DNA from: an uncultured Succinivibrio sp.
GTDB lineage: Bacteria; Pseudomonadota; Gammaproteobacteria; Enterobacterales; Succinivibrionaceae
Assembly (NCBI GenBank): GCA_900770725.1
Contig: CAAGLL010000041.1
Span: forward strand, 1-9,050
Length of the DNA stretch: 9,050 bases
Reading direction: 5' to 3'
Part shown: positions 1-4,885 of the stretch, piece after piece
Position numbering within the stretch: position 1 is the first letter of the stretch
Layout of the letters: each line of letters starts with the position of its first letter
Made by a program: the position numbers and the translations under genes
Notes under the pieces: generated by a model
What the model was told of the DNA's origin: nothing
Databases searched by the model: none
The model's input: the letters and a program-made list of their open reading frames with translations, nothing else

Positions 1-191
1 ACCGCACCTACGACTACGTGGTCTCGCTTCGGGCCGTGGTGACGGTGGACTTCATGACCGCCAGGTGGGCGCAGCTGCCTTACGAGCTTCTGGGCAAGGT
101 GTCAAACCGCATCATCAACGAGATAAACGGGATCTCGAGGGTCGTGTACGACATTTCCGGCAAGCCGCCTGCAACCATCGAGTGGGAGTGA
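1..191 (+). CDS. guaA: GMP synthase (glutamine-hydrolysing), C-terminal fragment
   Basis: GuaA converts XMP to GMP in the cytoplasm with glutamine and ATP, the last step of guanine nucleotide synthesis. Only the last 62 codons are in the window; the reading frame enters at position 3 and stops at TGA 189-191. The translation reads through VVSLRAV, DFMTARWAQLPYE, NRIINEINGISRVVYDISGK and ends PPATIEWE, which is the highly conserved GuaA C-terminal dimerisation domain ending in the family's usual terminal residues, so the 3' end is intact. The first ATG in this fragment is internal, so the true start lies well outside the window. An IS begins 20 bp after the stop codon; it leaves the coding sequence untouched but has removed or displaced whatever lay directly downstream. 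No hairpin with a T-tract is visible in the 11 bp between the stop and the target duplication. Confidence 0.97.
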   Translation, partial: RTYDYVVSLRAVVTVDFMTARWAQLPYELLGKVSNRIINEINGISRVVYDISGKPPATIEWE

Positions 192-202
192 TTTAAGACA
201 GG

Positions 203-211
203 ACGATTTTG
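203..211. repeat. Left 9-bp target-site duplication of the IS
   Basis: ACGATTTTG lies immediately outside the left IS tip and is repeated exactly at 2163-2171 immediately outside the right tip. A perfect 9-bp duplication fits the 8-10 bp duplications known for ISAs1-family elements. It defines the insertion boundaries and suggests a fairly recent insertion. Confidence 0.9.
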
Positions 212-244
212 TACGGTCAAAAAACCGAGCCGAACCAGATCACG
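212..244 (+). repeat. IS outer terminal inverted repeat, left
   Basis: Begins TACGGTCAAAAAACCGAGCC and ends CCAGATCACG. It pairs in inverted orientation with 2131-2162, with two substitutions and a one-base length difference in the A-tract. This is the likely cleavage and transposase-recognition end. Confidence 0.9.
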
Positions 245-284
245 CTTCGCCTGAGGCATGAGATGGATTTTTCCAGGCGGCAGG

Positions 285-315
285 GCCTGCCGGGCGTTCT
301 TTGAAAAACAGGTTC
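285..315 (+). repeat. IS inner (subterminal) inverted repeat, left
   Basis: A 31-bp block starting GCCTGCCGGGCG and ending ACAGGTTC. Its exact reverse complement is at 2063-2093. It lies about 73 bp inside the left tip and 69 bp inside the right tip, so the placement is symmetric. It is better conserved between the ends than the outermost repeat. A second transposase-binding site is a reasonable inference. Each copy also abuts a short local palindrome (around 278-292 on the left, 2085-2103 on the right). Confidence 0.88.
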
Positions 316-363
316 TAATTGATGGTTGGAGATTGGCGGATCATGCCATTGGAGGGCGTCTTT

Positions 364-394
364 CGCCGCCCATGGCGTCTTGCCATGGGCGGCG
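364..394. repeat. Perfect 13-bp-stem hairpin downstream of the transposase gene
   Basis: CGCCGCCCATGGC (364-376), loop GTCTT, then its exact reverse complement (382-394). It is 39 bp beyond the transposase stop codon, inside the IS. Neither strand has a T-tract after the stem, so it is not a canonical intrinsic terminator. It could stabilise the transposase mRNA 3' end, slow transcription entering from guaA, or act in transposition. Confidence 0.8.
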
Positions 395-433
395 GGGCTT
401 GCGGTTGTTGGGTGGCTGGAAGGCGGACCCGGC

Positions 434-1921
434 TCATCCCCGGCCCAGGGCCAGGTACCCGGCCATGAGCCTCAGGGCGAGGCTGATGTTGCTGTTCAGC
501 TTGCTGACGGTGCGCTTGCAGGACAGCGGCCTGGCGCGGGCCGCGGTCTCTGGGCTGCGGTGCGCCACGCGTGTGTGTCCGGTCCTTGACAGTTCCTCAC
601 GTGCATAGGCGAGCACGTTGCAGGCCGCCTTGTTGAGCCCTATGACCGCCGCCAGGTGGTTCTCGTCGCACAGGGCGCTCCGATCCTGCATCAGGACGGT
701 GTCGAGCGTGTTGTGGTGCTGCTCGCAGCGCCACCTGACTTCAAGCGAGTGCTTGATCTGCCGGATGGCATCCTTGCCGAAGGGCATTGACGAGATGCAG
801 CAGATCTCCCCGTCCTCCGGCTCCCTCAGGCCGCCTGTGGCGCCCTTCCCCGGGAACTCGGTGTGCTTCTCCACCTTCACCAGCGTGCCAATCCCGCTGA
901 ACTTGCCGGTGCTGATGCACGAGGAAGGCAGGAAGCTGTACCTGCGGTGCTCCAGCCGGCCACCGGCGAGCCTGGTGTCCTCGCACGACGCTGCCTGGGC
1001 GCCCTGCTTCCCGAAGGCGTACTCGATGTCCTCGCGCAGCTCCCTGCAGCCCCCGTTGTTCTTCACGGGAAACAACCAGTCGATTTTCCTCTGGTTGAGG
1101 AAGTCGATGAGCTCCTTGCGGGTGTTGAGGGCGTCGGCGTAGAAGACCATGTCCTCGCAGGCGCCCATCCGGGCGGGCATCTTGAGGAAGGCCGCGGCCT
1201 CGTTGTTCTTCTTCCCGACGGTGCAGTAGTCGGCGACCCCGCGGCGGTCGCAGTCGTACAGGGTGACGCCGTGCGCGCCCTTGACGCTGCGGCGCGGCTC
1301 GCCGCGCTTGAAGCTCGCCCGGACCTCCTGCCCGTCGCCGCCTACCGTCCTCTTGAGCCCGTGCAGGAGTTCGCCGCCAAGCGCCTCCCCCGGATCGCAT
1401 TTGAGGATCGAGAACATGCGCTTGAAAATGTCCTCGTAGGCCCCGGTCGGGACCGTCTTGAGGATCAGCATGATCGTCCCCGCGCATATGAATCCCGCTG
1501 GCGGGAGTTCGAACGCGCAGCTGAGGAACGGGTGGTTCTGGAAATAGAAGTCGGCGTACTCCCCGCAGTCTGTGCAGCCGCAGATCTTCGCAAGCAGGAC
1601 GACTGCCAGCACGGGGCCAATCCTGTAGGTGACGAGATCGGGATCCCTGGTGTCAAATGGCGCGGCCGCTTCATCGAGCTCCTTTGCGAGCTTGAGAAGC
1701 TCGGCTGCCCTGGGGGAGTTCCTCTCGAACCTCTCCCAGCGAGCCTGCGCCTCATCGACGCTGAGCATGCAGGACTCAATTTCCTCCGGCTGCGCATTCG
1801 CCCTCTCGAGCGCCCGCAGGTACATTTCCCTGCGGTCAAGGGAAGCGGGCTCGGGCGCCTTGCGCCTGGGATGGCTCATGGCCATCTCCTCGAGCCTTGA
1901 AAAGTCTGCTTCCCCGTCCAT
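434..1921 (-). CDS. ISAs1-like DDE transposase
   Basis: Catalyses cutting and joining of the surrounding IS. Residue numbers count from the most upstream possible start, a TTG at 1981 (515 aa). Residues about 110-155 (DTRDPDLVTYRIGPVLAVVL...) resemble the DDE_Tnp_1-associated N-terminal domain of ISAs1/H-repeat proteins. The catalytic triad is readable: D216 in GGDGQEVRASFKRG (family DGKxLRGSxRRG), D283 in YADALNTRKELIDFL followed by DWLFPVKNN (family DAxxTQ...DYxxxVKxNQ), and E420 in RWRCEQHHNTLDTVLMQD (family HWxIENxLHWxLDVxFxED). The HWxIEN block is degenerate, so this is a distant member. It is longer than the usual 370-400 aa, with about 60 extra residues after VLAYAREELS. I chose ATG 1921 (residue 21) because AAGGGA sits 5 nt upstream. 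ATG 1954 has a poor ribosome site, and ATG 1879 (residue 35, after GAGGAG) is also possible. The frame is open throughout. A long rightward frame overlapping it is a high-GC shadow. Confidence 0.88.
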   Translation of the reverse strand: MDGEADFSRLEEMAMSHPRRKAPEPASLDRREMYLRALERANAQPEEIESCMLSVDEAQARWERFERNSPRAAELLKLAKELDEAAAPFDTRDPDLVTYRIGPVLAVVLLAKICGCTDCGEYADFYFQNHPFLSCAFELPPAGFICAGTIMLILKTVPTGAYEDIFKRMFSILKCDPGEALGGELLHGLKRTVGGDGQEVRASFKRGEPRRSVKGAHGVTLYDCDRRGVADYCTVGKKNNEAAAFLKMPARMGACEDMVFYADALNTRKELIDFLNQRKIDWLFPVKNNGGCRELREDIEYAFGKQGAQAASCEDTRLAGGRLEHRRYSFLPSSCISTGKFSGIGTLVKVEKHTEFPGKGATGGLREPEDGEICCISSMPFGKDAIRQIKHSLEVRWRCEQHHNTLDTVLMQDRSALCDENHLAAVIGLNKAACNVLAYAREELSRTGHTRVAHRSPETAARARPLSCKRTVSKLNSNISLALRLMAGYLALGRG

Positions 1922-1999
1922 CAGGATCCCTTGCCGTGGTGAATCTTTCAGCATTTGATCGGATCCACACTTTTGTGGCAACTGGGGAAGCAGAACCGT

Positions 2000-2044
2000 G
2001 ATCGCTGGATCACATTTTTTCTTGAAAATGTGATCAAAGCGATC
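2000..2044. repeat. Long hairpin in the transposase leader
   Basis: GATCGCT (2000-2006), one unpaired G, GATCACATTTT (2008-2018), loop TTCTTG, AAAATGTGATC (2025-2035), two unpaired A, AGCGATC (2038-2044). The stem is 18 bp with a small internal bulge. It lies upstream of the transposase start within the IS. In the mRNA it would form a stable leader structure; as DNA its two 11-bp arms are a dyad operator or transposase-binding candidate. Confidence 0.82.
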
Positions 2045-2062
2045 GACAGATCACACTTTTGC

Positions 2063-2093
2063 GAACCTGTTTTTCAAAGAACGCCCGGCAGGC
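2063..2093 (-). repeat. IS inner (subterminal) inverted repeat, right
   Basis: Exact 31-bp reverse complement of 285-315, beginning GAACCTGTTTTTC on the plus strand. It is followed on its outer side by a local palindrome CCGGCAG...CTGCCGG (about 2085-2103). Confidence 0.88.
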
Positions 2094-2130
2094 AGGCTGC
2101 CGGAAGGCCAGTCAGTCAGTGGTTAAAAAC

Positions 2131-2162
2131 CGTGATCTGGATCGGCTCGGTTTTTGGCCGTA
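2131..2162 (-). repeat. IS outer terminal inverted repeat, right
   Basis: Plus strand ends GGCTCGGTTTTTGGCCGTA. Its reverse complement matches 212-244 with two substitutions and one base missing from the A-tract. Confidence 0.9.
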
Positions 2163-2171
2163 ACGATTTTG
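2163..2171. repeat. Right 9-bp target-site duplication of the IS
   Basis: ACGATTTTG, identical to 203-211. Removing the IS and one copy would rejoin the guaA 3' flank directly to the GC-rich folK leader. Confidence 0.9.
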
Positions 2172-2203
2172 CACGCGCGGCGCCAAAGCGCGCCTCCGTG
2201 GGG

Positions 2204-2209
2204 TATGAT
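2204..2209 (+). promoter_or_regulatory. Possible -10 element for folK-uppP
   Basis: TATGAT lies 52 bp before the folK start and just outside the IS. The segment 17 bp upstream (about 2181-2186, CGCCAA) does not resemble TTGACA, so the promoter call is weak. If right, transcription of folK-uppP starts downstream of the IS and does not depend on it. Confidence 0.25.
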
Positions 2210-2260
2210 CTATGGGTGTTTTGCCAGTGTTGGACAACCGTGTAACTGCTGAGGCTTGCG

Positions 2261-2800
2261 ATGTCTGTTAAGGTTTACTTTGGAATAGGTTCTAATCTCA
2301 ACCGCGAGAATGCGCTCCGCTTTGCCAAGTCAAGGCTTGAGAAGCTCATTCCCGATCTCAGGGTGTCGTCAGTCTGGGCCAGCAATGCCGTCCGCGAGGC
2401 CGAGCCGCAGTACTACAACATGGTTGCAGGCGGCACCACGGACATGCCGATCGATGATCTGTTCGGCTCCATCAATGTGATTGAAGCGGAGGCCGGCGCC
2501 GAGCTGATGTTCAACAACGGCACCAACTTCGGCGTCAAGCGCCGCCTCGACATCGACATCCTGCTCTACGGCGATCTCGTCACCACCACCCCTTGCAAGC
2601 TGCCGCGCCACGACATCCAGGACTACCCGTTCGTTCTTTGCCCGCTGTGCGAGCTCGATCCGAACATCATCCACCCGCTGCTCAAGCTGCGCATCGGCGA
2701 CATCTGGAACGAGATGGAGCCGCGCCTGCCTGAGAAGCGCAAGGTCGAGAAGGTCGATATCGACTGGAGTGTCCCGGCTCCCGACTGGCCTGAGGACTGA
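2261..2800 (+). CDS. folK: Divergent HPPK-family protein (6-hydroxymethyl-dihydropterin pyrophosphokinase)
   Basis: HPPK transfers pyrophosphate from ATP to 6-hydroxymethyl-7,8-dihydropterin in cytoplasmic folate synthesis. The 179-aa length is near the family norm of about 160. Recognisable parts are the GIGSNLN start (residues 8-14), YYN at 51-53 (pterin-binding YxN), the IEAEAG helix (74-79), and RRLDIDILLYGD (94-105), whose D97 and D99 correspond to the Mg-binding D95 and D97 of the E. coli enzyme, then FVLCPLCELDP (124-134). Oddities: the usual GRxR after the IExxxG helix is GAEL here, so the ATP-binding R82 equivalent is absent. PHYD is PRHD, so the H115 position is Arg. The R121 position is Tyr. 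These are loop residues important for ATP handling in E. coli HPPK. A folK paralogue next to folB and uppP/bacA occurs in other gammaproteobacteria; folB is not seen here. The start ATG has GAGG about 8 nt upstream. uppP follows after 11 bp, so they are likely one operon. Confidence 0.85.
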   Translation: MSVKVYFGIGSNLNRENALRFAKSRLEKLIPDLRVSSVWASNAVREAEPQYYNMVAGGTTDMPIDDLFGSINVIEAEAGAELMFNNGTNFGVKRRLDIDILLYGDLVTTTPCKLPRHDIQDYPFVLCPLCELDPNIIHPLLKLRIGDIWNEMEPRLPEKRKVEKVDIDWSVPAPDWPED

Positions 2801-2811
2801 GAAGCATACAG

Positions 2812-3648
2812 ATGCCTCTCTTTGAGACGGCCGCGCTCGCGCTCCTGCTTGGGATCACCGAGTTCCTGCCGGTTCCCGCAAGCGCCCATCTGGTGCTCGC
2901 ATCAGAGTTCCTGGGATGGGATGCTCCTAGCGCGGGACTGCTCTTTGCAGTGCACTTGGGAGCTCTCTTTGCGCTGGTCTCGTATTACCTTGCCGATCTC
3001 GTGAAGATCGCAGGCTACACCATCGAGTCGGTCGCGAGGAAAAAGGCAGGCCCGGTCGCCAAGATAGGCTACTGCCTGATTTTGGCGACGATCCCTGCTG
3101 CGGCAGCATGGCTTGCATTCGGCGAGCGCGCCTACTCCTTTATAAATGCGGCCAGGGTCATTGCGTGGGCTTCCATCGGCTCGGGCGTCCTGCTCTGGCT
3201 CTCTTCATACGTGAACCGCCACCTTGTCTGGCGCAACATCCTCAACATCGAAGGCGAGCGCCATGACTCGCTCAGGCACGTCTCTGTGCAGCAGGCGCTG
3301 GTCATAGGCTTTGCCCAGGCCATTGCGCTGGTGCCAGGCACCTCCAGATCCGGGATCACGCTTACTGCGGGGCTTTTCATGGGCCTGAGGCCCGAGGCTG
3401 CGGCGAGGTTCTCCTTTCTCCTGGGGATCCCTGCCTTGTGCGCGCTGATGGTGCCTGAGTGGATTCAGCTGCGCAGTCCGTCTGATGCTTCCCAGGCATG
3501 GCCGGAACTGCTTTTTGCCGGGATTATCGCTTTCTTTGCCTCGCTCGGCTCAATCCATCTTTTCTTGAAATACGCTTTCAAGTCTGGCATGGGACTATTT
3601 GCAGCCTACAAGATCATTCTCGGCGCGTGCCTTTTGGCATTTATTTGA
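2812..3648 (+). CDS. uppP: Undecaprenyl-diphosphatase (BacA/UppP family), atypical N-terminal motif
   Basis: BacA/UppP dephosphorylates undecaprenyl pyrophosphate at the outer face of the inner membrane, recycling the lipid carrier for peptidoglycan and surface polysaccharides; overproduction gives bacitracin resistance. The 278-aa length matches the family (273 in E. coli). It is strongly hydrophobic throughout, with several membrane segments. The second catalytic motif is perfect: LVPGTSRSGIT at 173-183, with R179 and T183. The first motif is GITEFLPVPASAHL at 14-27. The second Glu (E17) and the His (H26) are kept, but the first Glu/Gln of the (E/Q)xxxE motif, four residues before E17, is Leu13. 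The usual SSSGH or SSTGH is PASAH, so the serine matching E. coli S27 is Ala23. The gene starts 11 bp after the folK stop; GAGAAG 7 nt before ATG may serve as ribosome site. The next gene converges with only 21 bp between stop codons and no obvious terminator. Family membership is firm; full activity is uncertain. Confidence 0.92.
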   Translation: MPLFETAALALLLGITEFLPVPASAHLVLASEFLGWDAPSAGLLFAVHLGALFALVSYYLADLVKIAGYTIESVARKKAGPVAKIGYCLILATIPAAAAWLAFGERAYSFINAARVIAWASIGSGVLLWLSSYVNRHLVWRNILNIEGERHDSLRHVSVQQALVIGFAQAIALVPGTSRSGITLTAGLFMGLRPEAAARFSFLLGIPALCALMVPEWIQLRSPSDASQAWPELLFAGIIAFFASLGSIHLFLKYAFKSGMGLFAAYKIILGACLLAFI

Positions 3649-3669
3649 AATCAGCTACAGCCATTTAAA

Positions 3670-4824
3670 CTAATTTGTTCCGTCCTTGCTGGCTCTTGTA
3701 ATCTCTAAAAAAACTTTAACCTTTTCCGAAATCATGTCTTCTGGTATGTCGCTTACCGGCGTTTCAGGAAAATTTGGGTAGCCAAACCTGTCAACCTTGA
3801 AATTTGGAGCATTGACGCAGCACTCCATATGGATGTCGCTCATCGAACTCCAAACGTCCTTCATTAAACGGCACTTGAAGTAGTCTAGGCAGTTGCCCCT
3901 GTAAAAAGTCAGCGTTGGGATGTTGAAGCAGGAGGCAATGTGTGTGACGGAGGTGTCGGGCGTGATCACTGCGCTTGCCTTTGATATCAGTGCGCAGACA
4001 TCAGAAAAACTTGCCTTGGGCAGTATCTTTACCCTATTGCCGTAAGTTCTGGCAAGCATTGAGGAGCATTCAGGAACAGCGTAGATAACAGGAATGAGTT
4101 TTCTTGCAAGGATTGCCTCCACGGATGATTTAATTTGCCCTGTGGACAAATCCCTGTTTTCCGTTCTTGCCTTCGTGTTCAGGTAGACGAACCCTTTTGA
4201 GCCATCAATTCCGAGATCTTTTAGTATTTGTCTGGCTCCATCCAGATCTTTTTCATTGACAAAGATGTATGGCCTTATTTTTTCAGATGGATATGCGCCT
4301 GTTGTCCTCTCATACACTTTTGCCATGCACTCTGAAAAGTGCTTGCAATTACGGTACGAGATCATCTCGTCATAAGCCTTTAATTCGTTGAGGTAGTCGG
4401 CGGTTGCGATGCAGTAGCAGTCGAGGCAAGCCAGCAATCTCATCCGGAATTCAAAGTCATGGTTCTTTGCATAGGAGAGGTCAATTGCGATATCAGGATT
4501 CAGCTCCCTTGCCTCGCGCGATGGATCTTCAGCATCCAGATTAATTATTGAATTTATAAAAGGATAGCTTTTATAGCGCTCAAAAAAGAATTCCCTTGTC
4601 GCGATGGACACAGTGAATCCTTTATCACTTAGCGCCTTGGAAAGACCGGCAATGTAAAGGCTGTCCCCGAACATGCAACAGGCATCTATTAAGAGAACTG
4701 TGGATATTTTTTTGGGAAAGGGATGCAGAATTCTGTTTTCTTGGTCGTATTTTTTTAATTTATTTTTTCTATGTTTTAATATTCTTCGCTTATTTAGATA
4801 TTTAATAAAATTTAATATCAACAT
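3670..4824 (-). CDS. Glycosyltransferase family 9 (heptosyltransferase-like)
   Basis: GT9 enzymes are cytoplasmic GT-B glycosyltransferases that add heptose or related sugars to LPS core or other surface glycans. At 384 aa it is of usual length. The first Rossmann-like domain starts at about residue 40 (KKISTVLLIDACCMFGDSLY, then GLSKALSDKGFTVSIAT). The second has FVYLNTKARTENRDLS (212-227) and the family signature ALISKASAVITPDTSVTHIASCFNIP (278-303), where TPDTSxTHIA is the nucleotide-sugar-binding loop. The N-terminal 40 residues are very basic (NKRRILKHRKNKLKKYD) and may tether the enzyme to the membrane. It is cysteine-rich near CLDCYC and ECC. Donor and acceptor cannot be read from sequence. 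The ATG at 4824 is the only usable start before the domain, though no ribosome site is evident. The gene and its upstream region are visibly more AT-rich than the neighbours, with long A/T runs, suggesting recent transfer. It lies 61 bp after sanA and may be co-transcribed. Confidence 0.85.
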   Translation of the reverse strand: MLILNFIKYLNKRRILKHRKNKLKKYDQENRILHPFPKKISTVLLIDACCMFGDSLYIAGLSKALSDKGFTVSIATREFFFERYKSYPFINSIINLDAEDPSREARELNPDIAIDLSYAKNHDFEFRMRLLACLDCYCIATADYLNELKAYDEMISYRNCKHFSECMAKVYERTTGAYPSEKIRPYIFVNEKDLDGARQILKDLGIDGSKGFVYLNTKARTENRDLSTGQIKSSVEAILARKLIPVIYAVPECSSMLARTYGNRVKILPKASFSDVCALISKASAVITPDTSVTHIASCFNIPTLTFYRGNCLDYFKCRLMKDVWSSMSDIHMECCVNAPNFKVDRFGYPNFPETPVSDIPEDMISEKVKVFLEITRASKDGTN

Positions 4825-4885
4825 AAATGATTTTAAGCTTAATCGATATTTACATTAAGATTAATGCATTTGCTAAATAAAATAG
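4825..4885. other. AT-rich gap between sanA and the GT9 gene
   Basis: 61 bp of markedly AT-rich DNA (for example ATTTACATTAAGATTAATGC). No hairpin terminator, Shine-Dalgarno sequence or clear promoter was found, although chance -10-like hexamers are expected in such composition. The AT-richness continues into the 5' end of the GT9 gene, marking the edge of a compositionally foreign segment. Confidence 0.5.

Larger units (their letters stand above)
212..2162 (-). mobile_element. Complete ISAs1-like insertion sequence, about 1.95 kb
   Basis: The element starts TACGG and ends CCGTA. It is bounded by the 9-bp direct repeat ACGATTTTG and contains one leftward transposase gene. The two tips are inverted repeats: the outer 33 bp on the left (212-244) match the outer 32 bp on the right (2131-2162) with two mismatches and one missing A. 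A second, perfect 31-bp inverted repeat lies further in (285-315 against 2063-2093). Together these make terminal repeats of about 100 bp, much longer than the roughly 14-25 bp usual for ISAs1 elements. The total length also exceeds the usual 1.2-1.5 kb of the family, because of the long ends and an enlarged transposase. Perfect duplications and an open transposase frame suggest an active or recently active copy. It sits between the end of guaA and the start of folK and disrupts no visible coding sequence. The family call rests on the transposase; the boundaries rest on the repeats. Confidence 0.9.
1922..2260. other. Non-coding stretch: IS right end, target duplication and folK leader
   Basis: These 339 bp hold the upstream region of the leftward transposase gene (including the alternative starts at 1954 and 1981), a 5-bp-stem hairpin at 1965-1978 (CCACA, CTTT, TGTGG), the strong hairpin at 2000-2044, the inner and outer right terminal repeats, the right target duplication, and 89 bp of host DNA before folK. 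A GATCACAYTTTT-like motif recurs in it: 2008-2018, inverted at 2025-2035, 2049-2060, and a variant with an extra C at 1962-1974. No convincing gene is seen. Confidence 0.7.

Noticed and set aside
364..394. Intrinsic terminator for the transposase
   Set aside because: The stem is strong but no T-tract follows on either strand, so it is reported only as a hairpin.
258..608. 116-codon rightward frame at the IS left end
   Set aside because: It crosses the inverted repeat and the 364-394 hairpin and overlaps the transposase C-terminus; there is no ribosome site or family resemblance.
741..1487. 248-codon leftward frame inside the transposase gene
   Set aside because: Alternative frame of the same GC-rich gene, with Arg/Gly-rich low-quality translation.
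863..1900. Long open frame on the plus strand (345 codons) opposite the transposase gene
   Set aside because: It mirrors the transposase in a GC-rich region and shows no recognisable domain; the opposite strand has a clear DDE triad.
2174..2195. GC-rich palindrome after the IS as the original guaA terminator
   Set aside because: The stem is only 4-5 bp and there is no T-run.
1955..2245. 96-codon rightward frame spanning the IS right end
   Set aside because: It crosses the terminal repeat and target duplication into host DNA; a chance frame.
3649..3669. Bidirectional terminator between uppP and the GT9 gene
   Set aside because: The 21-bp gap has no inverted repeat of useful length.
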